Made by a program: the position numbers and the translations under genes. Below are positions 28,601 to 35,283 of a stretch of 64,000 nt of DNA, one piece after another. Origin of the DNA: Vallitaleaceae bacterium (GTDB lineage Bacteria > Bacillota > Clostridia > Lachnospirales > Vallitaleaceae); the NCBI GenBank assembly GCA_028277605.1, contig JANQFZ010000013.1:1-64000 (forward strand). The letters are read 5' to 3'. Position 1 is the first letter of the stretch. Each line of letters opens with the position of its first letter. The notes under the pieces are model-generated. The model was not told the DNA's origin. It made no database searches and saw only the letters and a program-made list of their open reading frames with translations.

Positions 28601-29212
28601 TTATTTAACTTGATTTCTTTCTGCTCTTTTAATTCTAAATAGTATAAAAGCACCTAACCCAATTAATAGTAGTGGAAAAAGCATTGTTCTAATTTTGTAG
28701 ATGACATGCCATGGTACATAATCTTTAAAAATAACATTCAATAATGAAAGACTTCCTACAATTAAAAGCCCATAAGCAGCATGTAGAGATTTAAACTGTA
28801 TATCTAATCTAAAAAACGGCTTATCTAAAACTATTTCATTATTTTTAACCTTTTTTATAATATGGTGTGCATCAAAGAAGCTGTAAAACCACAGAATGAC
28901 AAATGCAAATGCTGGAAGAGGTCCTATAAAAAATAAGTTCATTAGTGATATTAAACCTAAAAATATTACCATAAGAATAAAGCCTCTTTGCATTAATCCT
29001 AAATACATATGAGCCGCACCAGGAAGTAATGAAAAAACAAAAGCCCAGAATTTATTATAATCCTTATTCACATCCTTAACGCCTAAGGTCTGGTAGCATT
29101 CCTTACATAACGCTTTAACACCATCTGTATGCGCACATTCTTCGCATATGGGTTTTCCACATTCTGCACATGTATATTGTGCTTCTCTTTCTGGATGATA
29201 GTGACATTTCAT
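28601..29212 (-). CDS. Membrane protein with N-terminal B-box-type zinc finger
   Basis: The first 45 residues are rich in paired Cys/His (CHYHPE, CAECGKPICEECAH, CKECY) and match a B-box-like zinc-binding module that often precedes membrane segments in bacterial proteins. Three or four hydrophobic helices follow (about 55-75, 78-110, 140-160, 170-195). It is last in the ECF sigma operon, 12 bases after the putative anti-sigma gene, with AAGGAGG before the ATG. A sensory or accessory role in the envelope signalling of that operon is inferred only from position. Confidence 0.7.
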   Translation of the reverse strand: MKCHYHPEREAQYTCAECGKPICEECAHTDGVKALCKECYQTLGVKDVNKDYNKFWAFVFSLLPGAAHMYLGLMQRGFILMVIFLGLISLMNLFFIGPLPAFAFVILWFYSFFDAHHIIKKVKNNEIVLDKPFFRLDIQFKSLHAAYGLLIVGSLSLLNVIFKDYVPWHVIYKIRTMLFPLLLIGLGAFILFRIKRAERNQVK

Positions 29213-29224
29213 GTATTAACCTCC

Positions 29225-29611
29225 TTAATTAAATATTTGATATTGACTTAATTTATCCAATAGTTCTGTAATCACTTGATTGAAGGATATAATTCCATTT
29301 TGTAATCCTTGAGTAAAAAACATATTTTTTTTGAAGGTCATCATATTAACAACTAAACCTAGTATACCTGTACATATCAAGCTGTTTGCCAACTTCATAG
29401 CAAAAGCATTCGTCGTTTTATGATGAATTATTCTTTCTGAGTGTTGTACAGAAACCATAATTCTATCTGATAAATTGCTACTTGTTTCTATGAGTGGATG
29501 AGCATTGAGGAGCGCTTGTAGTTCTTCATCAACATTAACCGTTTGTTTTAGGTCACTTGTTTTCCTGTTTTTTCTATTAAGTATTTTCATTTTAAACTCT
29601 TTGCACTTCAA
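29225..29611 (-). CDS. Putative anti-sigma factor or sigma-operon membrane protein
   Basis: Directly after the sigma gene, this protein of about 129 residues has a charged, soluble N-terminal half and one hydrophobic helix (about 80-100), the usual layout of an ECF anti-sigma factor. I do not see a zinc-binding HxxxCxxC motif, so the call depends on position and topology. The start is uncertain: the TTG at 29611 has GGAGGTG 6 bases upstream and lies inside the sigma gene, giving a 20-base overlap. ATG starts at 29626 and 29590 are alternatives. Confidence 0.5.
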   Translation of the reverse strand: MKCKEFKMKILNRKNRKTSDLKQTVNVDEELQALLNAHPLIETSSNLSDRIMVSVQHSERIIHHKTTNAFAMKLANSLICTGILGLVVNMMTFKKNMFFTQGLQNGIISFNQVITELLDKLSQYQIFN

Positions 29612-30167
29612 TTGCTTCACCTCCATAACCTTCTTTTATCAGCTTATCTTTCAATTGTTTTCTAGCTCTATATAGTCTAGTTTCAATGGTTTTAACTGGA
29701 AGATCCAGTATGTAAGAAATTTCTTTATAAGTTAAGTGATTAAAATGATAAAGAATAATGACTGCTTTGTACTTATCTTTTAAGCTTTTAACAGCAAGAT
29801 GAACCATCTGTTGTTTTTCTTTATAAACAACTATATCCTCAACGCATGCATTGTCTTTAACTTCTTTAACTTTTTGGTCAGTAAAACTCAGCTTATCAAA
29901 AAATCTGCGTTTGGACTTTCTCTTCCAATCCAGACATGTGTTCATGGCTATTTTATATATCCATGTTGACAGCTTACATTGATACTTAAAGTCAGGAAGA
30001 TATTGATAAATCTTAATAAAAATATCTTGACACAAATCCTCTGCATCATTATAGTTATTGGTAAACTTATAAGCCATCGTTAGGATTCGGGATTGGTTTT
30101 CGATGACTAATTCTTGAAAGGCTTTTTGGTTATGCTGCCTTAACTGCCTTATATTTTCCTCTTGCAA
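29592..30167 (-). CDS. ECF-type RNA polymerase sigma factor
   Basis: At 191 residues this is a standard group 4 sigma-70. Region 2 is recognisable in RILTMAYKFTNNYNDAEDLCQDIFIKIY and TWIYKIAMNTCLDWKR; region 4 in YKAVIILYHFNHLTYKEISYILD and PVKTIETRLYRARKQLK. It resembles SigM/SigW-like stress sigma factors of Bacillota. The start is a TTG; AGGACGGTGAT precedes it. It is second in a four-gene operon (solenoid protein, sigma, putative anti-sigma, zinc-finger membrane protein). Confidence 0.92.
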   Translation of the reverse strand: MQEENIRQLRQHNQKAFQELVIENQSRILTMAYKFTNNYNDAEDLCQDIFIKIYQYLPDFKYQCKLSTWIYKIAMNTCLDWKRKSKRRFFDKLSFTDQKVKEVKDNACVEDIVVYKEKQQMVHLAVKSLKDKYKAVIILYHFNHLTYKEISYILDLPVKTIETRLYRARKQLKDKLIKEGYGGEAIEVQRV

Positions 30168-30197
30168 GTCATCACCGTCCTCTAACCTATCAAAGAT

Positions 30198-31640
30198 TTA
30201 TCTTATATTAATATTTCCATGCGTGGCAGCTATAGTAATTGTATTTTCGCTCTCTCCAATTGTTTGATTAACTGTATTAGAATTATTGTCTTCGTTAGCT
30301 AATTGATTCGGATAGTCGTTTCCATCATATCGTTCATTTACCTTTAAATTCATATCTGTTTTTATTGTGCCATAAGATGATGATAAGTCAAATAAACCCT
30401 GTTGTTGATTTGGAACTTTTAAGGTGACATCTCCATAGCTGCTATCTATTTCTACACTTTTTAATTCAGTATCTGGGTTATAAAGTTCAATATTTCCATG
30501 CTCTGAAACAATATCTATATCCCCTTGACTATCTTCAATAAATAAATCTCCATGTCTGCTTCTCAATTTAATATTCGATTGAATGTTTTTTACTCTGATG
30601 ACTTCATAGCTGTTTTTAATATCGGTTTTACCATTGACACCATCTACCTGTATCCCAGAATACTCAGCAGAAATGGTTAAATCTTTTTTTACTTCAGAAC
30701 CTTCTATTGTACCATGCATTTGATTAACCGTTACTGTGCCGGCGATATTATCAAATGAAGTTAGTTCATATTCATTCTTGAGTTCTAAATCACTTTTTAT
30801 ATCCTTAGCTTCAATTTTACCATGTTTATTTGTGATAACCGTAGAACCTTTAACATCTATAACCTCTACATCACCATAGGTATTCTCAATCGAACACTCA
30901 CTACCAACATGTTCTACTTTAGTGTTACCATGCCTATTATTTATGGCTATATACTTATCTATATTTCTTGCATGTATATCACCATATTTATTATTGAGTT
31001 CAACTTCTAAGTGCTTAGGCATCTTAATAATAAGTTGTACGGATGTACTTAATTCAACAGTATTTAATCCTCTGTAATTCGCTGATATATTTAAGTGCTC
31101 CCCTGATCCTCTACTTAATTTTATGATTTGATTTGCTATATCTGATGCATATGATTCGTCTTCAAATGTTCGTACTTTAATAACTGCCTCTATGAGTATA
31201 TCTTCTGCTTCTATGGTTTGAATATCTATATCTCCTTGAGAGTTATCAATCACAAGCTTCTGTAGATTGTTTGCATCTTCTGTATAATGCTCTGTAAATT
31301 CATAGACATTTTTAATATCAAACACTCTTTCAAACCATTGGTTTTCATAATTACCATCCACAAAGTATGTAAAACCTGTTATAGAAAAAGAAGAACCATA
31401 AATAATAAGCAATAAAATAATAGACCAACCACTTATTTTTACTTCTAATGCTTTTTCTGTCTTTTTATAAAACCATTCATAAAAAATGAATTCAACACCT
31501 AGTAATATAATACTTGAAGCAAACATAATACGTAAAGTTTCAAATATATCTAATGGTGTATAGATATTGATAAGATATATAACCCCTATAGCTATTAGGG
31601 TTATAGCTAAGGTCAAAGAACCTATTTTTTTCTTTTTCAT
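30198..31640 (-). CDS. Membrane-anchored DUF4097-type beta-solenoid protein
   Basis: Three hydrophobic helices (about 7-27, 36-56, 70-92) anchor a large C-terminal domain outside or at the membrane. That domain (about 128-480) is a right-handed-helix-like repeat of the DUF4097/LiaF-associated type. From residue 219 to 381 a Tyr or His before Gly (or Glu/Ser) recurs every 18 residues exactly. Proteins of this class accompany envelope-stress regulators (for example PspC/LiaF systems), but the molecular function is not established. It is the first gene of the ECF sigma operon (31-base gap), so it may be the sensor or the main stress product. AAGGAGG precedes the ATG. Confidence 0.8.
   Translation of the reverse strand: MKKKKIGSLTLAITLIAIGVIYLINIYTPLDIFETLRIMFASSIILLGVEFIFYEWFYKKTEKALEVKISGWSIILLLIIYGSSFSITGFTYFVDGNYENQWFERVFDIKNVYEFTEHYTEDANNLQKLVIDNSQGDIDIQTIEAEDILIEAVIKVRTFEDESYASDIANQIIKLSRGSGEHLNISANYRGLNTVELSTSVQLIIKMPKHLEVELNNKYGDIHARNIDKYIAINNRHGNTKVEHVGSECSIENTYGDVEVIDVKGSTVITNKHGKIEAKDIKSDLELKNEYELTSFDNIAGTVTVNQMHGTIEGSEVKKDLTISAEYSGIQVDGVNGKTDIKNSYEVIRVKNIQSNIKLRSRHGDLFIEDSQGDIDIVSEHGNIELYNPDTELKSVEIDSSYGDVTLKVPNQQQGLFDLSSSYGTIKTDMNLKVNERYDGNDYPNQLANEDNNSNTVNQTIGESENTITIAATHGNINIR
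30471..31010 (-). repeat. Ten tandem 18-codon repeats in the solenoid gene
   Basis: Counting residues from the ATG at 31640, the marker residues are Y219, H237, Y255, H273, Y291, H309, Y327, Y345, H363 and H381: ten positions with a perfect spacing of 18. The preceding residue is often Lys, Arg, Thr or Glu and the following one usually Gly. Two looser rungs follow at Y402 and Y423 (spacing 21). The nucleotide sequences of the units are diverged, so this is an old protein-level repeat. Confidence 0.85.
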
Positions 31641-31771
31641 GATACCCTCCTTAAGTATGCACTACTTTGTTGTACTTATATGACCTGTCGTCTATTAGTT
31701 ACTAATGCTTAGTAATATTTTATACCTCCTTATTCTTCTTGATACGTATCATTTTTAGTTTCATTTATTTA

Positions 31772-31798
31772 GACGCATTAACTCTCAATAACCCTTCA
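31772..31798 (-). promoter_or_regulatory. Possible ECF-type promoter of the sigma operon
   Basis: On the minus strand TGAAGG (31793-31798) is followed after 17 bases by CGTC (31772-31775), close to the TGAAAC-N16-CGT pattern known for Bacillota ECF sigma factors. The match is partial. The rest of 31641-31943 holds a 10-bp palindrome GATACGTATC (31741-31750) and no gene that I trust. Confidence 0.3.
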
Positions 31799-31943
31799 AA
31801 AAAACAAATTTATTTTTTAATAGATATTCTCTTTTCTATCATCCTAGAATTTCAAGGATTGAAGGAGTTTTATAAAAAAATCATACTATTACTTTTAAGG
31901 ATTAAATGTATTAATCCACAAAAAGATTGAGTATGACTTTGTA

Positions 31944-33131
31944 TTATTCTTCTTCTAACTCATATAAATAGAGTTCTTTACCTTCTAGTTTATCTTTATT
32001 AATCTTATGCTCATATTGGGTAGGTAATGCAATTCTATCTGGATTGCCATCTGAGATATACCGATATTCTGGATGCTTATTCTCATAAAAATCAAAAAAC
32101 CACCATAAATCTTGAGGTTCCCATTCTGAACCTGTTACCCTAGGCATATTCAATGGTTCAAAATTAATATGTAAAGGAGACACATTGGGACCACACGCGC
32201 CGACTCTCATAGCCAATTGATTTTTATAAGTATGGTTATCATAACTACCTTCTGCTATCAAATGAATCTGTTCCCCTTTTGGTCTCTCACCAAATGGATA
32301 AGCTAAAAAATCCACAGTATAGTTAGGAATTATTTCCTTAATGAATTGATCGGTTTGAGCAATTTCTTTTTGAATGTTCTCAGGACTGCTTGTTCTAAGA
32401 TTAGCATGCGTATGTGTATGATTTCCCACATCATAACCATGTTCCACCAACCATTGCAGCCTCTGTTTGAGCGTACCAGCGCCTTCAAAAATATGTTTAC
32501 CACTATTAATATTTAGTGCTGCTGCTTTTCCAAAATCAGGATGTTCCTTAGCAAATGCTTCCAACATGCCTATTGCAGTACCAGGTGCTGGGACCAGCTC
32601 CCCATCCACTTCAATTAATGAAAACGTTGATTTAAGTCCATCATCAAAAGTCAACACGATAGGCGTGTATCCTGCTTCTACTTGAATATGATTATCTAAA
32701 TAATCGCGCATGGATATTAATCGATAGCCATGCTCATACATGTATTCTAAATCTTTGATAAAATCATTTGCAGTTCTATGATAAGGTGGATTATCAAGTA
32801 TACCATGATACATAACTATCATAATATGTCCTACTTCATAAGGCTTAACCTCTTGGTAATTGATTTCTCTGCCTTCTAAACCAGGCTGTTCTGTATCTTC
32901 ATCAATTGTAAGCTCCATATGATTGGAGCTTTCATAAGTATCTGTTTGACTATCATTTGGACTATTATCTAGCAGTCCATCTTGTTGATTGGTATGACTA
33001 ATATTTTCTATAGGGATTTCACTTTCTACCTTGGGAGTATCTTTATCTTTATGTATGGGCGTACCATTTGCTTGACAAGCTGTAAAAATCGAAAGACATA
33101 AGAGTATTATGGAGAGTTTTTTTCTGTTCAA
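31944..33131 (-). CDS. Polysaccharide deacetylase lipoprotein (NodB domain)
   Basis: The signal sequence ends in the lipobox FTAC with the lipidated Cys19, so the enzyme is held on the outer face of the membrane. A Ser/Asp-rich linker (about 20-90) leads to a CE4/NodB domain with TFDDG (motif 1, catalytic Asp and metal Asp), NHTHTHANL (motif 2, metal His residues) and FLAYPFGERP (motif 3). It would remove N- or O-acetyl groups from peptidoglycan or another glycan. The start is TTG with AAGGAAG upstream. The 395-residue length is normal for lipoprotein members. The exact substrate is unknown. Confidence 0.88.
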   Translation of the reverse strand: MNRKKLSIILLCLSIFTACQANGTPIHKDKDTPKVESEIPIENISHTNQQDGLLDNSPNDSQTDTYESSNHMELTIDEDTEQPGLEGREINYQEVKPYEVGHIMIVMYHGILDNPPYHRTANDFIKDLEYMYEHGYRLISMRDYLDNHIQVEAGYTPIVLTFDDGLKSTFSLIEVDGELVPAPGTAIGMLEAFAKEHPDFGKAAALNINSGKHIFEGAGTLKQRLQWLVEHGYDVGNHTHTHANLRTSSPENIQKEIAQTDQFIKEIIPNYTVDFLAYPFGERPKGEQIHLIAEGSYDNHTYKNQLAMRVGACGPNVSPLHINFEPLNMPRVTGSEWEPQDLWWFFDFYENKHPEYRYISDGNPDRIALPTQYEHKINKDKLEGKELYLYELEEE

Positions 33132-33277
33132 TGAATTCTTCCTTTCAGTATTAATCTAGAATATGATAGGTCTTTAGCATGTCACTATTTATTTCAATGC
33201 ATTTTTCCAGTTTTTTTCATATTTTGTCTACATTATAAATAAAATATAATAATGAACCATTGCTATAGGAGGGTATT

Positions 33278-33718
33278 ATGAGTCGAACTAAAATTATCGT
33301 TCTTCAGTTAAAAGAAATTATCTATACTGCTTTGTTTGTTGCTCTTGGCATCTTTCTTATCTTATTATTAATTTTTATGTTTACCAATAAAAAAGACAAA
33401 GAAGCTGTTCCAACTACACAGTATGTCCCTGGTGTTTATACATCCTCTGTTATTTTTAATAATCATTATGTGGATGTAGAGGTTATTGTGGATAAAAATC
33501 ACGTCAATGCAGTTAATATTAAGCAGCTGGATCCAATTGTTGAAACCTTCTATCCAACCCTTGTCCCATCACTCAATAATATTGAAGATCAGTTGATGGA
33601 TGACATAGCATTAGACGATATAGAAATAGGTATTGAAACTAAACATACCTCCAATCAATTAGTCTTAGCTATTGAGCATGCATTACAAAAGGCTAGAGTC
33701 GGAGAGATACATAACTGA
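33278..33718 (+). CDS. Small membrane-anchored FMN-binding-like protein
   Basis: After one hydrophobic helix (about 15-37) there is a domain of about 100 residues with the pattern PGVYTSSVIFNNHYVDVEVIV...VNAVNI that resembles the first strands of the FMN_bind fold (as in RnfG/NqrC). The flavinylation signature [ST]GA[ST] is absent; the corresponding region reads ETKHTSNQLVLAIEHALQ. It may thus be a non-flavinylated relative. GGAGGG precedes the ATG and a strong terminator follows, so it is a single-gene unit converging on the lipid kinase gene. Confidence 0.6.
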   Translation: MSRTKIIVLQLKEIIYTALFVALGIFLILLLIFMFTNKKDKEAVPTTQYVPGVYTSSVIFNNHYVDVEVIVDKNHVNAVNIKQLDPIVETFYPTLVPSLNNIEDQLMDDIALDDIEIGIETKHTSNQLVLAIEHALQKARVGEIHN

Positions 33719-33733
33719 TTTGCAGTATAAAAG

Positions 33734-33767
33734 TAGAATTACCTTTTATAGTAATTCTATTTTTTTT
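33734..33767 (+). terminator. Rho-independent terminator
   Basis: TAGAATTAC (33734-33742) pairs perfectly with GTAATTCTA (33751-33759) across an eight-base loop, followed by eight T residues. Confidence 0.9.
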
Positions 33768-33803
33768 ACTTAAATCCATTGTGTAGCATTTTGTATTTTC
33801 ATT

Positions 33804-34706
33804 CTATGATTCTTTTTTACTAATTACACTTAGTGCCTTATGCTTGACGGTTATGTTGAGAGGATATTTAGGCCCCGCTTCCCCATCAATATCGGATAGA
33901 TTGCTTTGTTCGCTTTCATCTAAGCAATGGATTTGAAGCTCTTTCACCTTCCAGTGAATCACATTTCTATCTCTTAAATGATCGCCTCGTAATATTTTAG
34001 AGAATAAAAAAGGCAGTTCATTAATTGGACAAGCTTTAATACCAATTAAATCCATATACCCATCATCAATTGCTGCCTCTGCTGCCAACTTGTTAAAACT
34101 ACCTGCTCCAGTACTGTTTAATAATAAAAACAGATAAAAATCATCTTCTAATTCATCCTTTTCAGATTGTAAAAGATATCTTATTTTTCTAAATCTAGGA
34201 ATCTGCTGTACACCTTTTATATAATAGGCAAGTTTACCAAGGGTATTCTTTAGTTCAATATCAATGTTTTGAGAAATATTGGTAAATAAACCACCACTAC
34301 AGACATTAATGAAGTACCTGTCATTAACTTGACCAACATCTACTCTTTTTTCCTGCATTTCACTTAGAACATCAAAGCATTCAAGATAGTCCATAGGTAT
34401 ATTCATGTAAGTTGCAAAATCATTGGCTGTTCCTGATGGTATTACCCCTAAAGGTATCTCAATCTTTTGCTTCATCATAAAATTAACAACTCGATTAACA
34501 GAACCATCTCCACCAGCAGCAATAATCGCCGTACACCTTCTTAAATCTTTATCTATTAAGTAGTGTTCAAAATCCTTATTGCTGACTGTTCTATGTATTC
34601 TTACTTCACAGCCTATGCTTTCAAATTTATGTATAAAAGCATCTAAATGATTGGGAAAGTCTCTATTCCCAGCCATTGGATTGTATAAAAGCTGTACAAA
34701 TTTCAT
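33804..34706 (-). CDS. Diacylglycerol kinase-family lipid kinase (YegS/DgkB-like)
   Basis: The 300-residue protein shows the DAGK catalytic landmarks: YNPMAG near the start, GGDGS at 65-69 and SGTANDFA at 91-98. It probably phosphorylates a lipid such as diacylglycerol at the inner face of the membrane, recycling it to phosphatidic acid. DgkB and the multidrug-associated BmrU belong to the same family, and the substrate cannot be separated by sequence alone. GGGAGGGG precedes the ATG. Confidence 0.88.
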   Translation of the reverse strand: MKFVQLLYNPMAGNRDFPNHLDAFIHKFESIGCEVRIHRTVSNKDFEHYLIDKDLRRCTAIIAAGGDGSVNRVVNFMMKQKIEIPLGVIPSGTANDFATYMNIPMDYLECFDVLSEMQEKRVDVGQVNDRYFINVCSGGLFTNISQNIDIELKNTLGKLAYYIKGVQQIPRFRKIRYLLQSEKDELEDDFYLFLLLNSTGAGSFNKLAAEAAIDDGYMDLIGIKACPINELPFLFSKILRGDHLRDRNVIHWKVKELQIHCLDESEQSNLSDIDGEAGPKYPLNITVKHKALSVISKKES

Positions 34707-34883
34707 TTAATCCCCTCCCACATCGTCATAGCCTATTGATTTCCTTCATACTACTTATTATAAAGAAAATGGAGAACTATTCAATATGTGTTTACTAGAA
34801 AATAAGTAGATTTTTAGTCTTATGTAGGTCAACATAGATATGTATTTATCTATGCTGTAGCTATTAAAGCTCACCCTTTATTA

Positions 34884-35063
34884 TTATTTAAATGAATGGT
34901 CACTTGAGTTAAATCTTTGATTAAGCTGTTCCCCACTACCAAGTTTTCCTGCACTTGCTAATTGACCTATTTCAGCAGAGGTTAAATGACCCATATATGG
35001 CTTAACTCTTGGCACATTATTGGATGGTATATTGTTACTACTTGGATTATTTATTGATTTCAT
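34884..35063 (-). CDS. Small hydrophilic protein, 59 residues, unknown
   Basis: An ORF on the minus strand starts at ATG 35063, with GGGAGG 7 bases upstream, and ends at tandem TAA codons. The product is hydrophilic: an Asn/Ser/Pro-rich first 20 residues, then PYMGHLTSAEIGQLASAGKL and a polar tail. No signal peptide or membrane segment is present. I do not recognise it; it is not an alpha/beta-type SASP. The good ribosome site, double stop and codon pattern support it as real. It is the only gene in the 577-base stretch between the lipid kinase and nrdJ genes; 34707-34883 otherwise holds only a hairpin (CATAGATA/TATCTATG, 34833-34854). Confidence 0.6.
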   Translation of the reverse strand: MKSINNPSSNNIPSNNVPRVKPYMGHLTSAEIGQLASAGKLGSGEQLNQRFNSSDHSFK

Positions 35064-35202
35064 ATATTGACCTCCCTATTTTTTATTTTATAATTTTACT
35101 TTTGCCTTGGGTTTCTTTCAATTATTATTATTTTAACCGCCTTTGTTTTAAACTATCCGATAGATGCCATACTAAATAATGTTATTGAATCAATAGAAAT
35201 TC

Positions 35203-35231
35203 TTGACAATAAAAAAACATGATGATACAAT
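35203..35231 (+). promoter_or_regulatory. Promoter of nrdJ
   Basis: TTGACA (35203-35208) and TACAAT (35226-35231) are 17 bases apart. The -10 lies inside the first NrdR box. Confidence 0.75.
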
Positions 35232-35240
35232 ATATTGTAT
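35225..35240 (+). promoter_or_regulatory. NrdR box 1
   Basis: ATACAATATATTGTAT is a perfect 16-bp palindrome that fits the NrdR consensus ACACWATATATWGTGT at the central positions. It overlaps the -10 of nrdJ, a place where binding would repress. Confidence 0.75.
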
Positions 35241-35256
35241 TAACTTATCGCATTAA

Positions 35257-35272
35257 CTACAATATAATGTAT
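35257..35272 (+). promoter_or_regulatory. NrdR box 2
   Basis: CTACAATATAATGTAT is a second, slightly imperfect copy of the box. Sixteen bases separate the boxes and their centres are 32 bp apart, the three-turn arrangement known for NrdR sites. It ends just before the nrdJ ribosome binding site. Confidence 0.7.
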
Positions 35273-35283
35273 GAGGTGACCTT

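Noticed and set aside
31739-31930. 63-codon plus-strand ORF between the sigma operon and the deacetylase gene
   Set aside because: It has no ribosome binding site, a biased Ile/Leu/Phe/Lys composition expected from AT-rich noncoding DNA, and overlaps the likely promoter region of the minus-strand operon.
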